64,000 nucleotides of DNA from Flavobacterium sp. 270 (lineage in GTDB: Bacteria; Bacteroidota; Bacteroidia; Flavobacteriales; Flavobacteriaceae): contig NZ_SODM01000002.1 of assembly GCF_004368785.1 (NCBI RefSeq), positions 853,648 to 917,647 on the forward strand, written 5' to 3'. Positions within the stretch are counted from its first letter, which is position 1, and every line of letters begins with the position of its first letter. This document shows positions 62,754 through 64,000 of this stretch, piece by piece. A program made the position numbers and the translations under genes. Below the pieces are notes generated by a model that ran no database searches, was not told where the DNA came from, and was given only the letters and a program-made list of their open reading frames with translations.

Positions 62754-63907
62754 TATTTTGTTTTTTTGGCAAGTGTATTCATTTCGTCAATCTTCTCATA
62801 CATTACATCTTTGTTCAAATCGCCAATTGGTTCCATTTGAGATGCATTTTGATATTTTTTTGAAGCATGTTTCGGATCGCCCATTTTTTCGTACATCAAA
62901 CCTAATTCATATTCGCCCAACATTGCTTTTGGATAACTTGTATTGGCTATTTCGGCCATTTTTCCTAACTCATCGTAAGCATTTCTTTTTAAGATAATGT
63001 TTTCGATTACTTTAAAATCACTGATTCTAACCGGAATCTGAACGCCCATAATTTCAGACATTACACTGTATTTTTTTTCCAAATAATCAGAATATCCATT
63101 TTGAAGCACCGCAATTTTATCATTGTATTCGGCAGAATTTATAGGTCTGTAAACTTCAAAAATTTGATACAACGCACCTGGAATTGAGTGTAAAACTTCA
63201 GTATAATGAGTTGTTCCTTTAAAAACTTCGTATTTATAATTTACTAACGGATTATTTGCAATTTTAATATTGCTGTCTAATTTTTCAATGGGTTCTTTAA
63301 TCATTTTAACATCGCCATCGCCTGCAGAAAGATAGAAAAAGATTGGTTTTGTAACCTTGGCAAATTTCTCCGGAATACGAACCTCCATTTTTGGAGCTAA
63401 TTCTGGACTCATACAGATATATCCAGTAAATAATGGATCTTCTTTATATAAATAAAAATTAGCAAAACTTGCTGTAATATCATGACCTGCAATAATTCTA
63501 AAAGGTGTAGTACGGTATTTTTTTTCGATATAAGGAACAAGTTCAGAGCCAACAAATTCAAAAAAATCTGCACCTTTTTCAAAAGGTAAGCCGGTATTTT
63601 GATCAATAGTCGAATCATCTTCACGTTCTCCATCTTTATTTTGATGAATTCCTATAATAATCATTTCTGGTAAATCACCCCAATAGGCGCCATAACTTAA
63701 GGCTCCAGAAAAAGGATCAAATAAATAATCGCCATCTAATAAATATAAAACCGGATATCTTTTGTCTTTATTTGCTTCATAAGAAGGCGGAAGTCCGATT
63801 GTTATTCTGCGTTCTCCTCCGAGTTTTTCTGATTTGATGTTGTCGAAAGTTTTTTGAGCGAATGAAGAAATGGAAATTAAAATAAATAGTAGGTAAACTT
63901 TTTTCAT
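62753..63907 (-). CDS. Esterase-fold (alpha/beta hydrolase) protein lacking the nucleophile Ser
   Basis: About 384 residues. Signal peptide (MKKVYLLFILISISSFAQ), an esterase-D-like alpha/beta domain (about 30-265, with YPVLYLLDGDYLF and EMIIIGIHQ), and a C-terminal TPR-like segment (GEYELGLMYEKMGD). Where the GHSxxG nucleophile is expected the protein has GHDITAS, with Asp143. Catalytic ester hydrolysis is therefore doubtful unless another residue serves. The start is ATG 63907; an upstream ATG at 63919 adds four residues. First gene of the radA operon. Confidence 0.82.
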   Translation of the reverse strand: MKKVYLLFILISISSFAQKTFDNIKSEKLGGERRITIGLPPSYEANKDKRYPVLYLLDGDYLFDPFSGALSYGAYWGDLPEMIIIGIHQNKDGEREDDSTIDQNTGLPFEKGADFFEFVGSELVPYIEKKYRTTPFRIIAGHDITASFANFYLYKEDPLFTGYICMSPELAPKMEVRIPEKFAKVTKPIFFYLSAGDGDVKMIKEPIEKLDSNIKIANNPLVNYKYEVFKGTTHYTEVLHSIPGALYQIFEVYRPINSAEYNDKIAVLQNGYSDYLEKKYSVMSEIMGVQIPVRISDFKVIENIILKRNAYDELGKMAEIANTSYPKAMLGEYELGLMYEKMGDPKHASKKYQNASQMEPIGDLNKDVMYEKIDEMNTLAKKTK

Positions 63908-64000
63908 GATTTGTGGCATTTCAGTGAATTAAAAAGTATTTGAAATAGTGTAGCAATATAATACTTTATTTGCTTTTTTGTTAATGAGGGATTTTAAAAA
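63908..64000. other. Upstream region of the esterase-like gene
   Basis: The last 93 nt are AT-rich and hold no gene I can support. No perfect TAnnTTTG box was found for the minus-strand operon, although TACTTTTT comes close. Confidence 0.4.

Noticed and set aside
1..64000. CRISPR arrays, tRNA or rRNA genes, transposases, integrases, toxin-antitoxin pairs
   Set aside because: I looked for direct spaced repeats, cloverleaf-like segments and known catalytic motifs and saw none I could support; a covariance-model scan would settle the RNA question.

Overview
This window looks like ordinary chromosome from a member of the Flavobacteriaceae, most likely a Flavobacterium. The evidence is an AT-rich sequence, a secreted protease with a type IX secretion (T9SS) sorting domain, many genes preceded by the Bacteroidota -7 box TAnnTTTG without a clear Shine-Dalgarno site, and several flavobacterial gene families (an OlsF-type acyltransferase, a DUF6646-like porin-like protein, DUF4286, a GNAT/nitrilase fusion). 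I saw no rRNA, tRNA, CRISPR array, transposase, integrase or prophage gene.

Layout. 1-8.5 kb: the end of scoB, a frameshifted outer-membrane protein, a phosphoesterase, a large secreted M4 metalloprotease, dinB, a lone PAS protein and class I fumarase. 8.6-24.3 kb: mostly minus strand, with two lipoproteins (one an FKBP isomerase), a nucleoside-recognition (SpmA/SpmB-like) membrane protein, three DNA-repair-type genes (AlkZ-like glycosylase, PolB-like exonuclease, Ogt), a DUF2207 protein, a dehydrogenase/epimerase, a LysR/rhodanese divergent pair, an M28 membrane peptidase, a Zn-ribbon protein, a GNAT-nitrilase fusion and DUF2461. 24.4-33 kb: a Cys-rich small protein, ferritin, an OmpA protein, chloramphenicol acetyltransferase, a HAD hydrolase, a DMT transporter and metG. 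33-42 kb: small proteins, a frameshifted secreted DinB-fold protein, a Tat-exported dipeptidase, a patatin and PhzF. 42-50 kb: serS, lgt, a TPR protein, DUF4286, rsmA, mgtE and proC, all plus strand. 50-64 kb: nhaA, a 2-hydroxyacid dehydrogenase, a DUF4234/DUF2752-like pair, OlsF, xth, an OmpA lipoprotein, an aldo/keto reductase and an esterase-like/radA/GT51 operon.

The genes are mainly housekeeping: translation (metG, serS, rsmA), lipoprotein and envelope work (lgt, OmpA proteins, OlsF, GT51), DNA repair (dinB, ogt, AlkZ-like, xth, radA), and ion and iron handling (nhaA, mgtE, ferritin). I found no obvious multi-gene defence or biosynthetic system.

The most unusual layer is between the genes. 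Several families of degenerate, often palindromic repeats recur, frequently nested around terminator hairpins at convergent gene ends. Two pieces resembling one of these repeats lie in frame inside a coding sequence. Three genes appear broken by single-base shortening of homopolymer runs, which may be read errors rather than true pseudogenes. Other points of interest are a Cys-rich small gene directly behind ferritin, an esterase-fold protein with Asp where the nucleophile Ser should be, and an Ogt whose last residues look like a sliding-clamp-binding motif.
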